Shown here in pieces: positions 1 through 10,620 of a stretch of DNA of 64,000 bases (its first letter is position 1; each line of letters opens with the position of its first letter). The notes under the pieces were generated by a model. The model was given only the letters and a program-made list of their open reading frames with translations, made no database searches and had not been told where the DNA came from. The DNA comes from Vesta saturnalis (lineage: Eukaryota; Arthropoda; Insecta; Coleoptera; Lampyridae): positions 216,001 through 280,000 of the forward strand of contig JARFJB010001910.1 in assembly GCA_036346205.1 (NCBI GenBank), read 5' to 3'. The translations under genes were made by a program, and so were the position numbers.

Positions 1-1570
1 ATTGGAATGTGTTTATTAGTTGGTGTTTTTTCCAAAATTTTTCCTAGACAACTTAGTAGTGATATTGGCCTGTAACTTGTTGTGTTAAGTGGGTTCTTTC
101 CTTGTTTTGGAACGGGAATTATTAGGGCTGTTTTCCAGTCTGAAGGAAATTCTCCTTTTGTCCATATTTCGTTGTATAGAAACAGCAAGTCGTCTAATCC
201 GTGGGGAGGGAGGTTTTTAATCATTCCATAGGAAACGTTATCGATTCCAGGGGTTGTTTCTTTTACTGACCTCAGTGCTTGTTTTAGTTCACTAATTGAA
301 ATAGGGGAGTTGTATTTATTTGTATCTGCTTTTCCAAAGTTAACGTTTGTAACTTTAGAGTGTATAATGTTGCTAAATTCCTCGCTATAGTTGATTGAAG
401 AACTTGTTTCTTCGTAATGCACTGATATGCTTTCAGCAACTTTAACCGGGTCTGATATTATTGTTCCATGTTGCTCGAGTTTAATTTGAGGCCGCAGAAC
501 CAGTTTTCCTGATATGGCTTTTATTTTATGCCACATTTCGGTGCATGAGGCTTTTGGAGTAAGTTCCGACACATACCTCTCCCATGATTTTCTTTTGGAG
601 CCCAATATTAGTCGTCTTGCTATTGCTCTCGATCTTTTGAAGGTAATGAGGTTTGGTACTGTAGGGTTTCGTGAGAAGATATTTAGACCCCTTTTTCTGT
701 TCTTTATAGCATTAGCTACGTCTTGGTTCCACCATGGTACAGGTGGTCGTTTTAGATTCCCCCTTGAAATTGGGATAGATTTGTTTGCCGCTTCGGCTAT
801 AACATTTGAGAAATTGACAACCATTACCTCAATCATTTCGTCTCTGTTTATATGTGTGATGTTATCTTTATATTCTTCCCAATTTGCATGATTTAGCAGC
901 TATTTACTTTTTATATTAGGTTTTGCATTTTTTATGTCCTTAGATATTATAATTGGGAAGTGATCACTTCCATGGAGTTCTGGTATCTGGTCCCATGTAT
1001 ATTCCAAACCCAGTTGTGGAGAGGCTATGTTGAGATCAATGGCTGAGATAGAGTTTGATCTTGAATTGAAGAAGGTGGGTTTGGTGTTATTTAGGAGAAC
1101 CATATTGTTTCTTTCCAGAAACTCTTCTATTTTCTTTCCCCGAATATCCAACTTTGTAGACCCCCAAACTGGACTGTGGGAATTAAAGTCTCCCATTAGT
1201 ATACATGGGGTTGGTAGTTGTGCTGTTAGGTTTTCGAGGTCTTCGGTTTTCCAATTATCTTCTAGTTGCATAGTGTGACTTTTATCGGGAAATCTAAAGA
1301 TACCGCTACTGCTTGTATTCTTGTTTTCAAGTCTACCACTTTGTATACACAGTTAGTTGTGGTTAAAATTGCCACTCCACATTTTGCTTTGCTACCGCAT
1401 GGTTCATCGTATCTAACGCAATTAAAGTTTCTTAATTGAAACGTGCTCCCTTCCCGAAGATGGGTTTCTTGTAAACAGATGGCAAAAGGCTCATATTCCC
1501 CAGTTAGGATTTTCAGTTCCTCTAAACTTTTTTTACTTCCATTGCAGTTCCATTGTATTATTTTTGCCAT
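1..1570 (-). pseudogene. LINE ORF2 (endonuclease plus start of RT), cut by window edge
   Basis: Reverse-strand ORF2 of a non-LTR retrotransposon of the Jockey/I/R1 type. It starts at 1570 with MAKIIQWNCNGSK, then ICLQETHL, GDFNSHSPVWGS, SAIDLNIAS and GSDHFPI, which are the apurinic-endonuclease motifs that nick target DNA. From 899 down to base 1 the frame stays open through a PWW linker motif, PGIDNVSY and the RT start YRPISLLSCLGKI. The catalytic RT motifs lie beyond the window. Two breaks are visible: an in-frame TAG at 900-902 and a deletion or frameshift at about 1262-1271, after VTLCN. No ORF1 is seen upstream (1571-1900), so the copy is 5'-truncated or belongs to a clade without an adjacent ORF1. 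Confident as a LINE; clade is approximate. Confidence 0.88.
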
Positions 1571-1907
1571 GGTTGGTGGGTACTATTTACAATGGATGAT
1601 GTTGAATAATATGATTTGGATTGGGGAGTGTAGAAAGACATAACATTGATTTAATTATACTTGAATAATAAATAAATATTTTGTGTGTATATAAATATCG
1701 TTGTTATTATCAAAGATAGAAGGTTGCAGTTTTTATATTCATGTACTAGTTTGTTGACTTAAATATCATGGCGAAATCGAAAATTTAATATCTTCTTATG
1801 TTTTCGACTTATAAGCCAAACGTCGATATTTCTACACTTTTTCCAAGGTCTTATATCTCGCTTAATACTAATTGCACTGATGTATTTCGTCAGCGGTACA
1901 TATATAG
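1571..1907. other. Spacer, no gene seen
   Basis: AT-rich sequence between the LINE start and the outer end of the next element. No coding sequence or clear repeat was recognised. Confidence 0.5.
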
Positions 1908-1909
1908 GG

Positions 1910-2372
1910 GGTTAAATAAAGACGATTTAGCGATAAAAAGTTTTTACTTTTCGAGATATACGTGATCAAAGTTACAATAAAATAATGGTTTTTTTCTAAC
2001 CATTTTGCAACGACGTAATGAAACTTAATAAAATTTGGTACAGTTTCTTACACAGTTAAGCTGCTCCTTTTAGCAAAATATGGCCGATTTTCGGTCATGC
2101 CCTCCTAAATTTTTACGACTATGACGTCATAGTATCATTCAGAACGTTTCCTATCGACACAATCATAACAACTGAAAGCTGCCAATTAATAGAACATTAA
2201 TTTTTCAAGAGAAAAGCCCCCTTGCTAATTTTCGCTAAAGTTAGTCATTTTTGAGAAAAAAACTGATTTGTGAAACCCTGCAAATCGTTAAATCGTAATG
2301 GCTATTAGAGCAATGTTTCGTTATTTCGGCAGAATTCCCATTTTTAATTAAAAAAATTGTTAAATTTTGGTA
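1910..2372 (+). repeat. Left long terminal inverted repeat
   Basis: Matches the reverse complement of 3952-4398 over nearly its full length with scattered substitutions and small indels. Blocks shared by both arms include the segments around TTCGGCAGAATTC and CAAATTTTATTAAG. The divergence between arms indicates an old insertion. Confidence 0.85.
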
Positions 2373-2674
2373 GATTTGTCGCCGAGAATAATCATTTTAA
2401 AATTTTGTTGGTGGATAATACTTTCAATACTGTAACAATGCGGAAGAACGTATTTCATGTCAAACAAAAGAGCTAGTGTGTATTTAAATAAATGCTCACC
2501 TTTGCAAAGAATGTATACGATCACGCATTTTTTTAAAACCAAACTCGAAGGTGGCTTTCCTCATGTGATATCTAATGTTTTGCCTAATCTGTCAGTTTAA
2601 TTGTTACTACAAGAACGTTTAAATTTCGTTTTCCTTGTTTTTTGTTTCGAATACTCTAGTTACTATTCGTAAAA

Positions 2675-3750
2675 ATGGAATATTCTTTTAACGAACTCAC
2701 CGATACGCATTTAATGTTAGAAGAGTGTAGAATGAATTGTCGAGCAGCAGCACGAATGAACGTAGAAAGATTTCCAAACAGACGTATTCCCCATCATTCC
2801 ACCTTTGTTGCAGTAGATAGACGGCTAAGGGAATTTGGGACATTGAAGAAATCCAATGCAGATGTAGGTCGCCCTCGGCAAGTTCACGTTGAAACGTAAG
2901 AAGCAATCCTAAACGCTGTTGAAGAAGATCCAAGAGAAAGCTTGAGAAGACTGGCAAGACTATTTGACACACCGAAGTATACTGTTCACCGAACATTGAA
3001 AGAACAACTTCTGCGACCTTATCATCTTCAACGTGTCCAAGAATTGCAAGATGGGGATCCTCCGTTACGCGTAGAATTTTGCGAGTGGATTATGAATGGT
3101 TTTATTGGCGATAATAGGTTTTTTGATAAAATTTTGTTTACAGATGTATCGTGCTTTACACGAAATGGAATTTTCAACTTTCATAATCTTCACGATTGGT
3201 GTGATGAAAATCCTAGAATAATTCAAACAAATTCATTTCAACGCTAATTTACTGTTAATGTATGGGCTGGAATCGTTGGAGATTTTTTAGTAGGCCCTGT
3301 TGTTGTTCTGCCACAAAGATGAAATGGTCAGTCTTATTTAGAATTTATCCGAGATGAAGTTCCAGCATTACTTGAAAATATACCGTTAGAGTTACGCCAC
3401 GATCTAATTTTTATGCATGATGGAGCACCGCACATTTTTCCCTCCGTGTGCAAGAATACTTAAATGCTACATGTCGTGATACGTGTATCGGTAGAGGAGC
3501 TGATGCGCCAATAAAGTGGCCACCCATATCTCCTAACCTTACCCCAACGGACTTTTATCTATGGGGAGTTTTAAAAGAAAAAGTTTACGTCAATCCTGTT
3601 CGAGACCGCGACGATTTATGGCAAAGAATAGCAGCTGCTTCAGAAGAAATTCGGCAAAATCCTGCGATGCTACGTACTGTTCGCACAAGTTTGTTACGAC
3701 GAGTTCAGGCTTGTATACGTTGCGAGGGTAAACATTTCGAACATATGTAG
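2675..3750 (+). pseudogene. Broken DDE transposase (DUF4817/Tc3-like group)
   Basis: Would cut and rejoin the element ends. The N-terminus has a helix-turn-helix-like region with FPNRRIPHHSTF, followed by a second DNA-binding region (SLRRLARLFDTPKYTVHRTL). Catalytic-core landmarks follow in order: FTDVSCF, MHDGAPH, WPPISPNLTPTDFYLWG. In this family the last motif usually reads SPDLTP, so the third acidic residue appears replaced by Asn. Three in-frame stops (2897-2899, 3245-3247, about 3320) and one frameshift near 3430 break the frame, yet the rest is collinear, so decay is moderate. It sits centrally between the two long inverted repeats. The ATG at 2675 is chosen because the family N-terminus MEYSFNELTDTHLMLEE begins there. 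Confidence 0.85.
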
Positions 3751-3951
3751 AAATAAAGATTTATTTTTCTACTATTATCTATGTTATTTATTTTCTTAAT
3801 TAAATACTTTGATTTTAAGCCACTTATGTACTATGTACCGTAAGTTTCGTCAGCTGTATTAATAAAATAAAAATTAAAACCTTTATGCATTAACTACCAC
3901 AGTGGTTTTTAGCCTTTTTTGCAATGCTACTTCAAATTTTTACGGCAAACT

Positions 3952-4398
3952 TACCAAAATCTAACAATTTTTTTAATTAAAAAATAAGAATTCTGCCGAA
4001 ATAACGAAAGATTGCTCTAATAGCCATTCCGATTTAACCATTTGCAGGGTTTCACAAAATATTTTTTTCTCAAAAATGGCTAACTTCAGCGAAAATTTGC
4101 AAGGGGGGCTTTTCTCTTGAAAAATTAATGTTGTATTAAATGGCAGTTTTCAATTGTTATGATTGTGTCGATAGGACAGTTCAGAATGATACTATGACGT
4201 CTAGTCGTAAAAATCTAGGAGGCCATGACCTAAAAATATGGCCATATTTTACTAAAAGAAGCGGCTTATCCGAGTAAGAAACTGTACCAAATTTTATTAA
4301 GTTACATTACAAAATGATTAGCAAAAAACCATTATTTTATAGTAACTTTGATCGCTTTTTACTAAACTTTTTTCGCTAAATCGTCTTTATTTTATCCT
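3952..4398 (-). repeat. Right long terminal inverted repeat
   Basis: Inverse of 1910-2372. It begins TTACCAAAATCTAACAATTT just after the transposase 3' region and ends near the CGCTAAATCGTCTTTAT block. Confidence 0.85.
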
Positions 4399-4979
4399 CT
4401 GAATCTACAGTTAAGCGTTGTGGGTGTAATACACAGACACCCAGTATATTGCGAAGCTCCAAATTCATTGGCGTGCATAGAATTTTTCTAAGGGTGCGGT
4501 TTTTGAGTAATAATATAAACTTGCATTTTTTTAAATGGGAATCATTATGGCAACCATCAGCTGCAGTTCTTTCTTAGCTTTTCAAAAATATAAATATAAA
4601 ATTTAAAAATATAAACATATTATTTATTTTGAAAAAGATTGTATTGATTTTACTAAAATATGTTCACTTGTGCGACTGCATAGAGTAATCGCCCAAACGG
4701 AAGACACTTCCGCAGAAACCAAATTTTTAATGATATGACAGTAGCAGACATTACAGTGCGTTCTACAAACATTTACCATTCCGTTTCGTGATATCGTGAC
4801 TAATGCGGTTTGTTTACTTGACTTTTTAACCTAATTGTTTTTGGCTTATCAATTTTTCATGAGGCGGTAAACAAAGGAACATATGATGAGTAGGATGATG
4901 TGTGACGTCACAATATCTCATATTAAATAGGTATTTTATAAATGGTTTAAATATCACTTTCAATGTCAAACTGCTAGAG

Positions 4980-5045
4980 CGTTAATGGTGTAGCGATAGG
5001 AGTCGTCTTCCACGCTTTTGGTGTGTGCTCGATTACCGGCTCGTG
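4980..5045 (+). repeat. Possible tRNA-derived SINE head
   Basis: TGGTGTAGCGATAGG at 4986-5000 resembles a pol III A box, and GTGCTCGATTACCGG at 5025-5039 weakly resembles a B box. Spacing is compatible with a tRNA-derived SINE. The match is imperfect and no second copy is seen in the window. Confidence 0.35.
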
Positions 5046-5063
5046 CACTTTTTTTTCTCTTAC

Positions 5064-5250
5064 GTTACAGTAGTTTTGTTTATTTAATCTACTTTTGTTA
5101 GGTTAATCTACTTTTGTTAGGTTAATCTACTTTTGTTAGGTTATTGTAGTTTTGTTTATCTAATCTAGTTATGTTAGGGTACAGTAGTTTTGTTTATCTT
5201 ATCTAATTATGTTAGGTTACAATAGTTTTGTTTTTCTTATCTGAAATAAA
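5064..5250 (+). repeat. Nested minisatellite
   Basis: Three perfect 19-bp units AATCTACTTTTGTTAGGTT at 5086-5142 lie inside a longer imperfect array of about 39-bp units built on AGTAGTTTTGTTTAT plus GTTAGGTTA. The 19-bp array looks like a local expansion of part of the larger unit. Confidence 0.75.
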
Positions 5251-5351
5251 TGACCATGTTCCTTTGTTTATCGTCTCCTTCAATTTTTGACAAAATTTGT
5301 TCAAAACGTTGTGTTTTAACAGTTATGTTTATATAAACTTTCTTTTCAGTT

Positions 5352-5660
5352 TTGCTTTATTATTTACTTTTAACCCATTGTTTACAATCTGCTAAACAGC
5401 TACACCATCATGGAACATTTCTAAAAAAACGTTGCGTTTTATCACAGAACTCACGAGAAATAGTTTGGACTGTTTATAATTTTTTTTTAAATAATCCACA
5501 AGATAAACATGTTGCAATATTGTTAGGTAATTTACATAATTTTATTTTTTTAGAGGTAATGTTTTGAATACTGTGGTTAAAGCAACAGGCATATCTAGAA
5601 GTACCGTTGTTCGGGTCGTTACAGAAGAACGTGCAGTTGAATTTGGCGAAAAAGATTAAT
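5352..5660 (+). pseudogene. Transposase N-terminal helix-turn-helix fragment
   Basis: An ORF with LSQNSREIVWTVYNFF, followed in another frame by NTVVKATGISRSTVVRVV and a stop near 5660. The second piece is a good helix-turn-helix (TGISRSTVVR) of the kind found at the N-terminus of IS630/Tc1-related insect transposases. The piece between them may be an intron or a frameshift. No catalytic domain follows; sequence changes to the inner element at 5951. It probably belongs to the outer composite element. Confidence 0.55.
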
Positions 5661-6271
5661 AACACATACTTTTTTTTAGATTTTATACGTCATTGGATGT
5701 CTTTGCATTTGTAATTTGATACTGTATTTGTAATGAAATAGTAATTTTTATATTTTTCCCCTTTCTAATATTATCCTTGTGTCATTTAATTTATGTAGGT
5801 ACAGAGAGTAAAATAAAGGAATGTTTTATCATAAAGTAAACTAGCAATACAACGATTGTTTCTACTTTTTCATGCGTTCTTTGTTCATTTCAAATTTAAT
5901 GGTAGATTATGTTAATTTACAATTTCAAAAGTGTTTTTAAAACTAAAGTTCATTCGTTTAACTTATCCCGATGACGTCATGTATGCATTAAATCACGAAA
6001 TGACCGTCGTCTGTAATTTAAAACAAAAATATGAGCACTGATACCAACCTTTCCACAGAACAACTTTCCTTTATTTGCTTATACGTTGATTGAGGTTACG
6101 TACGCTCGCCGGTTGGTTTGTTTCTTCGTTTATTCATTCCTTCTTGAGTTAATATTGTAAAAGATCGGTTCTTTTCAGAACCACATTACTTTCTAGTGTT
6201 CATTTAAGGTAAAGATTAATTCGTTTTAAAGAAAGAGATAACATTTATGTTTTCATTTGTAGCACATCAAC

Positions 6272-7560
6272 ATGTCTCGTAGGTCAATTACCGTAGACGA
6301 ATTGATCCATAACTTAGTCGAATACTTTAATAAAGAAAAACAGAACAACGGGCCCTTATCACCATTAACAGCAGTGCATGCAAGGGTTAGCGATGCTTTG
6401 AAAATTGACACGAAAACTATTTATAAATCTTTACGACGACATCAAAATCAAGAAGAAAACAAGTAAAATGAACCTCAACGAAAAAGTCTAAAAACAAAAA
6501 GACATGGATCAACGACAAAAAAGTGAAATCCGTACTACAATTTACAACATGTATATTAACCATGAACATGTTACATTAGATACGCTCTTAACAAAAATTA
6601 AAGAAAGAGTTATCGTTGAGAGAAAAGGACTACCCTCTATCACGTTTTGTTGGACATTGGATTTCATTTCAAGCAAACTAACAATAGAAAAGCTCTTTGC
6701 GAGAAAACTTCAATAGCATCGATGAGGTTAAAATTTTTGAGAAGTTACATCACTTATATGAAACAAGATATCTACAAGCAGTTCGTTTATCTCGACGAAA
6801 CATGGATATTTGCACAAGGAAGCAACAAAAGAATATGGCAAGATTCCAGTTCAGAATGCTTTAATAATCTTGGTGGGGAAGGCAAACGTTATACAGTTCT
6901 ACATGCTGGAACAGAAGATGGCTTTGTGGAAGGAGCAGAACTTATATTCTCTACCACAAATAAAAGCAGCGATTATCACGATTGTATGAATTCGGAAAAC
7001 TTCGTTAAATGGTTAACAAATCAACTTTTGTCAAACTTAACAAAGCCATCTATAATCATTATGGATAACGCTCCGTACCATTCACAAATTGTCAATCGCC
7101 AACCAACTACAAATTGGAAAACAGAAGAAATTACAGAGTGGCTTAGGGGAAAAAAATTACTCATGAAAAAGAAGCATTTTAAACGAAATTACTACATATA
7201 GCAAAGCTATGTAAGGAAGAGAAACAATATTTGGTCGATAATATTATTAGAGAACATGGACACGAAATTTTACGCTTGCCTCCTTACCACTGTCAATTTA
7301 ACCCAATAGAAATGGTATGGGGAATAAGCAAAACTTATTATGATAAACACATTGGAAGAGATGGTTATGGGGATGATAATGTCAAATAGATGTGGAAAGA
7401 AGCGTTAGAAACAGTTTCACCTTCAGTTTGGTTAAAAACGATTAAACATGCAGAAGCTGAAATTCTAAAGTCTTGGGAACAAGAAAAAGTTTATGATGTC
7501 CAAGTAAATCCAATTATTATAAATCCAAACGATAACACAGATACAGAAGATGAAGTGTAG
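6272..7560 (+). pseudogene. Broken DDE transposase of inner element
   Basis: Plus-strand transposase in several frames. The first segment (6272-6466) starts MSRRSITVDELIHNL and holds a helix-turn-helix (VSDALKIDTKTIYKSL). The second (about 6504-6645) corresponds to a linker helix region. The third (6647-7190) carries LDETWIFAQGS and IIMDNAPYHS, the first two catalytic aspartates. The last (about 7190-7557) carries LRLPPYHCQFNPIEMVW with the catalytic glutamate, and ends before TAG at 7558. Frame changes lie near 6480, 6645 and 7185, and an in-frame TAG is at about 7387. The family, with NPIEMVW, is common in insect genomes. All three acidic residues are still encoded; only the frame is lost. 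Confidence 0.85.
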
Positions 7561-8547
7561 TGAACATTTAATTTCTTGTTTTTAATTGAATTCTTAACGC
7601 AAACAGTTTTCTCCAAAAACTTAATAATAATCTATAATAATTATAATAATAACATATAATGTATGTTATTGTACACTAAAACATTATAATTTATAACAAT
7701 AAATTATTTTCAACACAGTCATGCTTAAATGTGAATGAACAAATTTACGTTTTATTACATTATGGTGTATTTTTTTTTATGTACTCAATAAGTAAGAAAC
7801 ACTTGGTTATAATGTATTTGACACGATACTTTGAATAAGTTTAAAAAAAGTGCTATAATTCAATTACATTAAATACACCAATAATTTTGAATTGCAGTAT
7901 AATAATCTTCTACACAAACAAGTGTATAAACACCGATGATTGAAATTATCATTCCGTATTTTGCAATTCGAATATTTTCTCAAAGCATAATGATTAGTAG
8001 CATTCCTAAAAATTCAATCTTCATGAATAAATCAAATAAATAACCATTAACTCACAAATCTATTGCCGTCAAAGATATATAATCGCCACTTTTATGTAGA
8101 AAAGTATTGGAACAATTACTTCCTTTCCTTGGAAGAGTTCATTGGTCTTAACCTACAAATACCTATTTACAAAATTTTTGCAACATTTTAGAATATATAA
8201 TAACTTACCAAAATTCATCTGCTACGTTTTAAGTTTTATTGAAAATAATATGCTTTTATGTGCGTACATCTACGATACGTAAATAAAACTTTTGTCTTTT
8301 ATTTGCAAACATTATGACATTTATATTTATGTGAAGTAGTTAAGTTAAAGTTGGTAATGTTGGTATCAAAACTGTTCGTATAAATAAAACTTAATTTGTT
8401 GTTAACGTTATCCTTGTTAGTTACTTGAGTTAATAAGAGCCATATAAAACGACACTCTTGGAATAATACGTTAGCTAATAGTGTACATTGTATTCAATAT
8501 GTAGAAAAGGATAGTCATACACAAGTGCGCGTTTGATTCATCGATCA
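7561..8547. other. Non-coding 3' part of inner element
   Basis: AT-rich sequence between the transposase stop and the right inverted repeat. No gene or additional repeat recognised. Confidence 0.5.
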
Positions 8548-8673
8548 ATCGGGATAAGTTAAACGAATGTCCTATACCATTATTTAATCAGTTACAGGCG
8601 ATGTCACAATGAAAATCCAACATAACCTCATATTTAACAATTCGCGGTTGAAAGGATTTTTTTTTTTAACTCG

Positions 8674-8679
8674 TTTATT
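8674..8679 (-). terminator. Polyadenylation signal AATAAA
   Basis: AATAAA on the reverse strand, a few bases before the poly(A) tract at 8667-8657 of the ORF1-only LINE. Confidence 0.7.
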
Positions 8680-8920
8680 AAAGATTTTAGATATTAACAA
8701 TTCATGGATAATTACATTTTACACTTAATACTATACACCATATAAAATACTAAATATAAAACGTGTATGTGTTGGTGGTGCGCTGCTCAGGAGTCTTCGT
8801 GCTCTTCAGCGCGTGGAAGTGCGTGGATTGTTGGTTTTCGTGAATTTAAGTAATTAAAAAATCGATACTAGATACTTACCTCGGGCGCCAGACTTCGATC
8901 CGGACCGTCGTGTGTTTACC

Positions 8921-10410
8921 CTAAAAGGGTAGCCACCTCCTGACTGTGAGAGGAAAACCCCCCCACAAGTCAGTCGCAGATTCCACCTTAGCGAGTGCCT
9001 CTGCCACCTTACGGATGACAGGTAGGGCCTTCTTCATATTGAGCCCTCCGAGGAAGGTCAATAGGGAGTCGAACCCTAAGGCAGATTGATCGGGCGGGGT
9101 AACGATAGCGGCGGGAGCCACTCTCGGTACTTCCGCCTTCTCAGCCTCACCTGCCGTCGCACGGGCGTAGCTGACTCCGGTCCGAGTCGAGGAGGGCGCC
9201 GGCGGTGTCCTCTTCGGCGGTCGCTGCGGTGCTTCCATCTTCTTCCGTTGCGGAGGTCGAGGGAACTTCGGGCATCCACGGTAGCTTGCGGGGTGGTCCC
9301 CACCGCAGTTAACGCACTTAGCCTGGTCGGTACGGGGTAAAGTGCATTGACTGCTGTGGTGTCACCGGCGCACTTTACACAGCGTGCTGCCGCCCTGCAG
9401 CAACGCTGTGCGTGGCGAAAACCTTGACACCGGTGACACTGCCCGATGTCGGATTTCCGCCTCAGGTCCTCGACGGTGACTCGGAGGCGGGCGACGTGCT
9501 TCACCTCCCGAATCCTCTTCTTGTCCTCCTCGCTCGGTAGGTGTACCAAAACCAGGGGGATCGCTCGGCCTCGCTGCTTCATCCTGAAACAAGAAACTGT
9601 ATTAATTCCTTGCGTCGTCAAATCGGAGCTTACATCCGCTTCGGATAGCTCTACGGGCACGCCACGTATTACTACCTTGGCAAGACGCTCGCTCCTTGCC
9701 TGATAGGTGTGGTACTGCGTACCACACTTATCAAGATACCTCATCAGCCTGTCTCGGTCCTGGAGTGAGGCAGGCTGTATCCGGATTCCCTCGAAGGTCG
9801 CCTTGGCCCTGGTGAAGGTGATCTTCTTCCGGTCGAGTTCGCGGGAGAAAGCAACCCAGTTCTCCCTCTGACGAAGGATTGCCGGGGGTAGTTTCTCCCT
9901 GGTCTCTGCTGCGCCGGTCTGCTCCATCGCTGTAGCGGTGTCCGTGTACTGCTCCAGGGCTTGGTACACGTTGCTCGTCGGTGGCGGCGTAGGCGGGCGG
10001 ACGGTCTCCTTCTTCGGCCTCTTCTGCGCCACGAAGTCATCGGGGCTGGTGGATCCAGGACGGGGGTCTTCACTTTTTCCCTCTTCGGCGGCGGCGGCTT
10101 GCGGCGGCAGTGCTGCTCTTGTTGTTGCCTCGGCTGGCGGGGCGACGTCTTCTGCGGGCGGTGGTGTCTTCTTCGGCCTTCTCCTCTTCTGAGCGGTGGC
10201 GGCGGATGGCGCGTCGCTTCTGGCGCCCTTCCACGGAAGGGACAGAAGCGACGGTATCGGGCTGGCGGTACTTGTTGATGGTAGGTTGCCCGGCTTGCAA
10301 CCGTACCATATCTCACTGGAGTCGCTGGCGTCCCCGTTGAAATCCTCGGTGTTGACCCAGAGGCACCCGTCGTCGTCGTAGACCTCTCGCCCCGGTCTAT
10401 GGCGCGGCAT
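8921..10410 (-). pseudogene. LINE ORF1 Gag-like protein with three zinc knuckles, one frameshift
   Basis: Nucleic-acid-binding Gag-like ORF1 of a Jockey-type LINE. It starts MPRHRPGREVYDDDG at 10410. A basic, proline/alanine-rich N-terminal half is followed by an RRM-like/PRE_C2HC region (VVIRGVPVELSEADV through IPLVLVHLP) and a CX2CX4HX4C knuckle CHRCQGFRHAQRC. The second knuckle starts CVKCAGD, then a single-base frameshift at about 9357 moves the frame. In the new frame the third knuckle CVNCGGDHPASYRGC follows, then MEAPQRPPKRTPPAP to a stop at 8921. ORF1 is therefore nearly intact, and its C-terminal frame reads straight into the 3' UTR. Such proteins coat LINE RNA; in Drosophila HeT-A, an element with only a Gag-like ORF, the protein has telomeric roles, but nothing here shows telomeric location. 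Confidence 0.85.
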
Positions 10411-10620
10411 CGTTAAGTTGATACCGGCCGATAAAATCGAATTTAATAAATTACTTGTAAATTAGAGTAATTAATTCTAAGTTAACGACCTGCTCTGATC
10501 GGATACCAGAACAGGAATGCGCCGGTTGAAAGGAATGAGATGTTTTGAAGAAACGATGTTTTTAGATTTGACGTCACATATTCGCGCAGTTTGGTGTCTT
10601 CCGTTTTGGCGATTACTCTA

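Larger units (their letters stand above)
1908..4400 (+). mobile_element. Tc1/mariner-superfamily element with long inverted repeats
   Basis: About 2.5 kb, bounded by long imperfect inverted repeats (about 1910-2372 and 3952-4398) and carrying a broken DDE transposase in the middle. The outer arms share ATAAAGACGATTTAGCG (left) with its complement CGCTAAATCGTCTTTAT (right). The exact ends and target duplication are not clear. The transposase type, with a DUF4817-like N-terminal helix-turn-helix, is frequent in insect genomes. A second related element is at 52419-54746. Confidence 0.8.
5951..8569 (+). mobile_element. Inner Tc1/mariner-type element (DDE family)
   Basis: Bounded by a perfect 22-bp inverted repeat that begins CATTCGTTTAACTTATCCCG at 5951; its complement is at 8548-8569. 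It encloses a broken transposase (6272-7560). The distance from the gene to the right end is about 1 kb of non-coding AT-rich sequence. It is nested inside the composite element at 4683-10618. Confidence 0.8.
8657..10522 (-). mobile_element. ORF1-only Jockey-type LINE with target duplication
   Basis: Reverse-strand retroposon of about 1.87 kb. CGGTTGAAAGGA occurs at 8645-8656 and again at 10523-10534, a 12-bp target-site duplication. The 3' end is a poly(A) tail seen as poly(T) at 8657-8667, preceded by an AATAAA signal. The 5' end lies about 112 nt before the ORF1 start. There is no endonuclease or reverse transcriptase: ORF1 is followed directly by about 260 nt of 3' UTR. It is GC-rich in a strongly AT-rich neighbourhood. 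It must have been mobilised by an enzyme supplied in trans, or it is a deletion product of a longer parent. Confidence 0.82.
4683..10618 (+). mobile_element. Composite TA-flanked element with 26-bp inverted repeats, hosting two insertions
   Basis: AGAGTAATCGCC is at 4682-4693 and its complement ends at 10619. The arms continue through AAACGGAAGACAC, giving about 26 bp with one mismatch. Both ends are flanked by TA (4681-4682 and 10619-10620), the target duplication of the Tc1/mariner superfamily. The interior holds a transposase N-terminus (5352-5660), a complete second element (5951-8569) and an ORF1-only LINE (8657-10522). Without these two insertions the outer element would be about 1.4 kb and lacks a catalytic domain, so it is a deletion derivative that later became a landing site. 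Confidence 0.75.

Noticed and set aside
1027..1278. 83-aa plus-strand ORF
   Set aside because: It is antisense to the LINE endonuclease.
5086..5142. CRISPR-like array
   Set aside because: The 19-bp units are contiguous with no spacers, and the context is an insect genome.
9086..10381. Several plus-strand and out-of-frame ORFs in the 9-10.4 kb region
   Set aside because: They are shadows of the GC-rich LINE ORF1 on the minus strand, where stop codons are rare in all frames.
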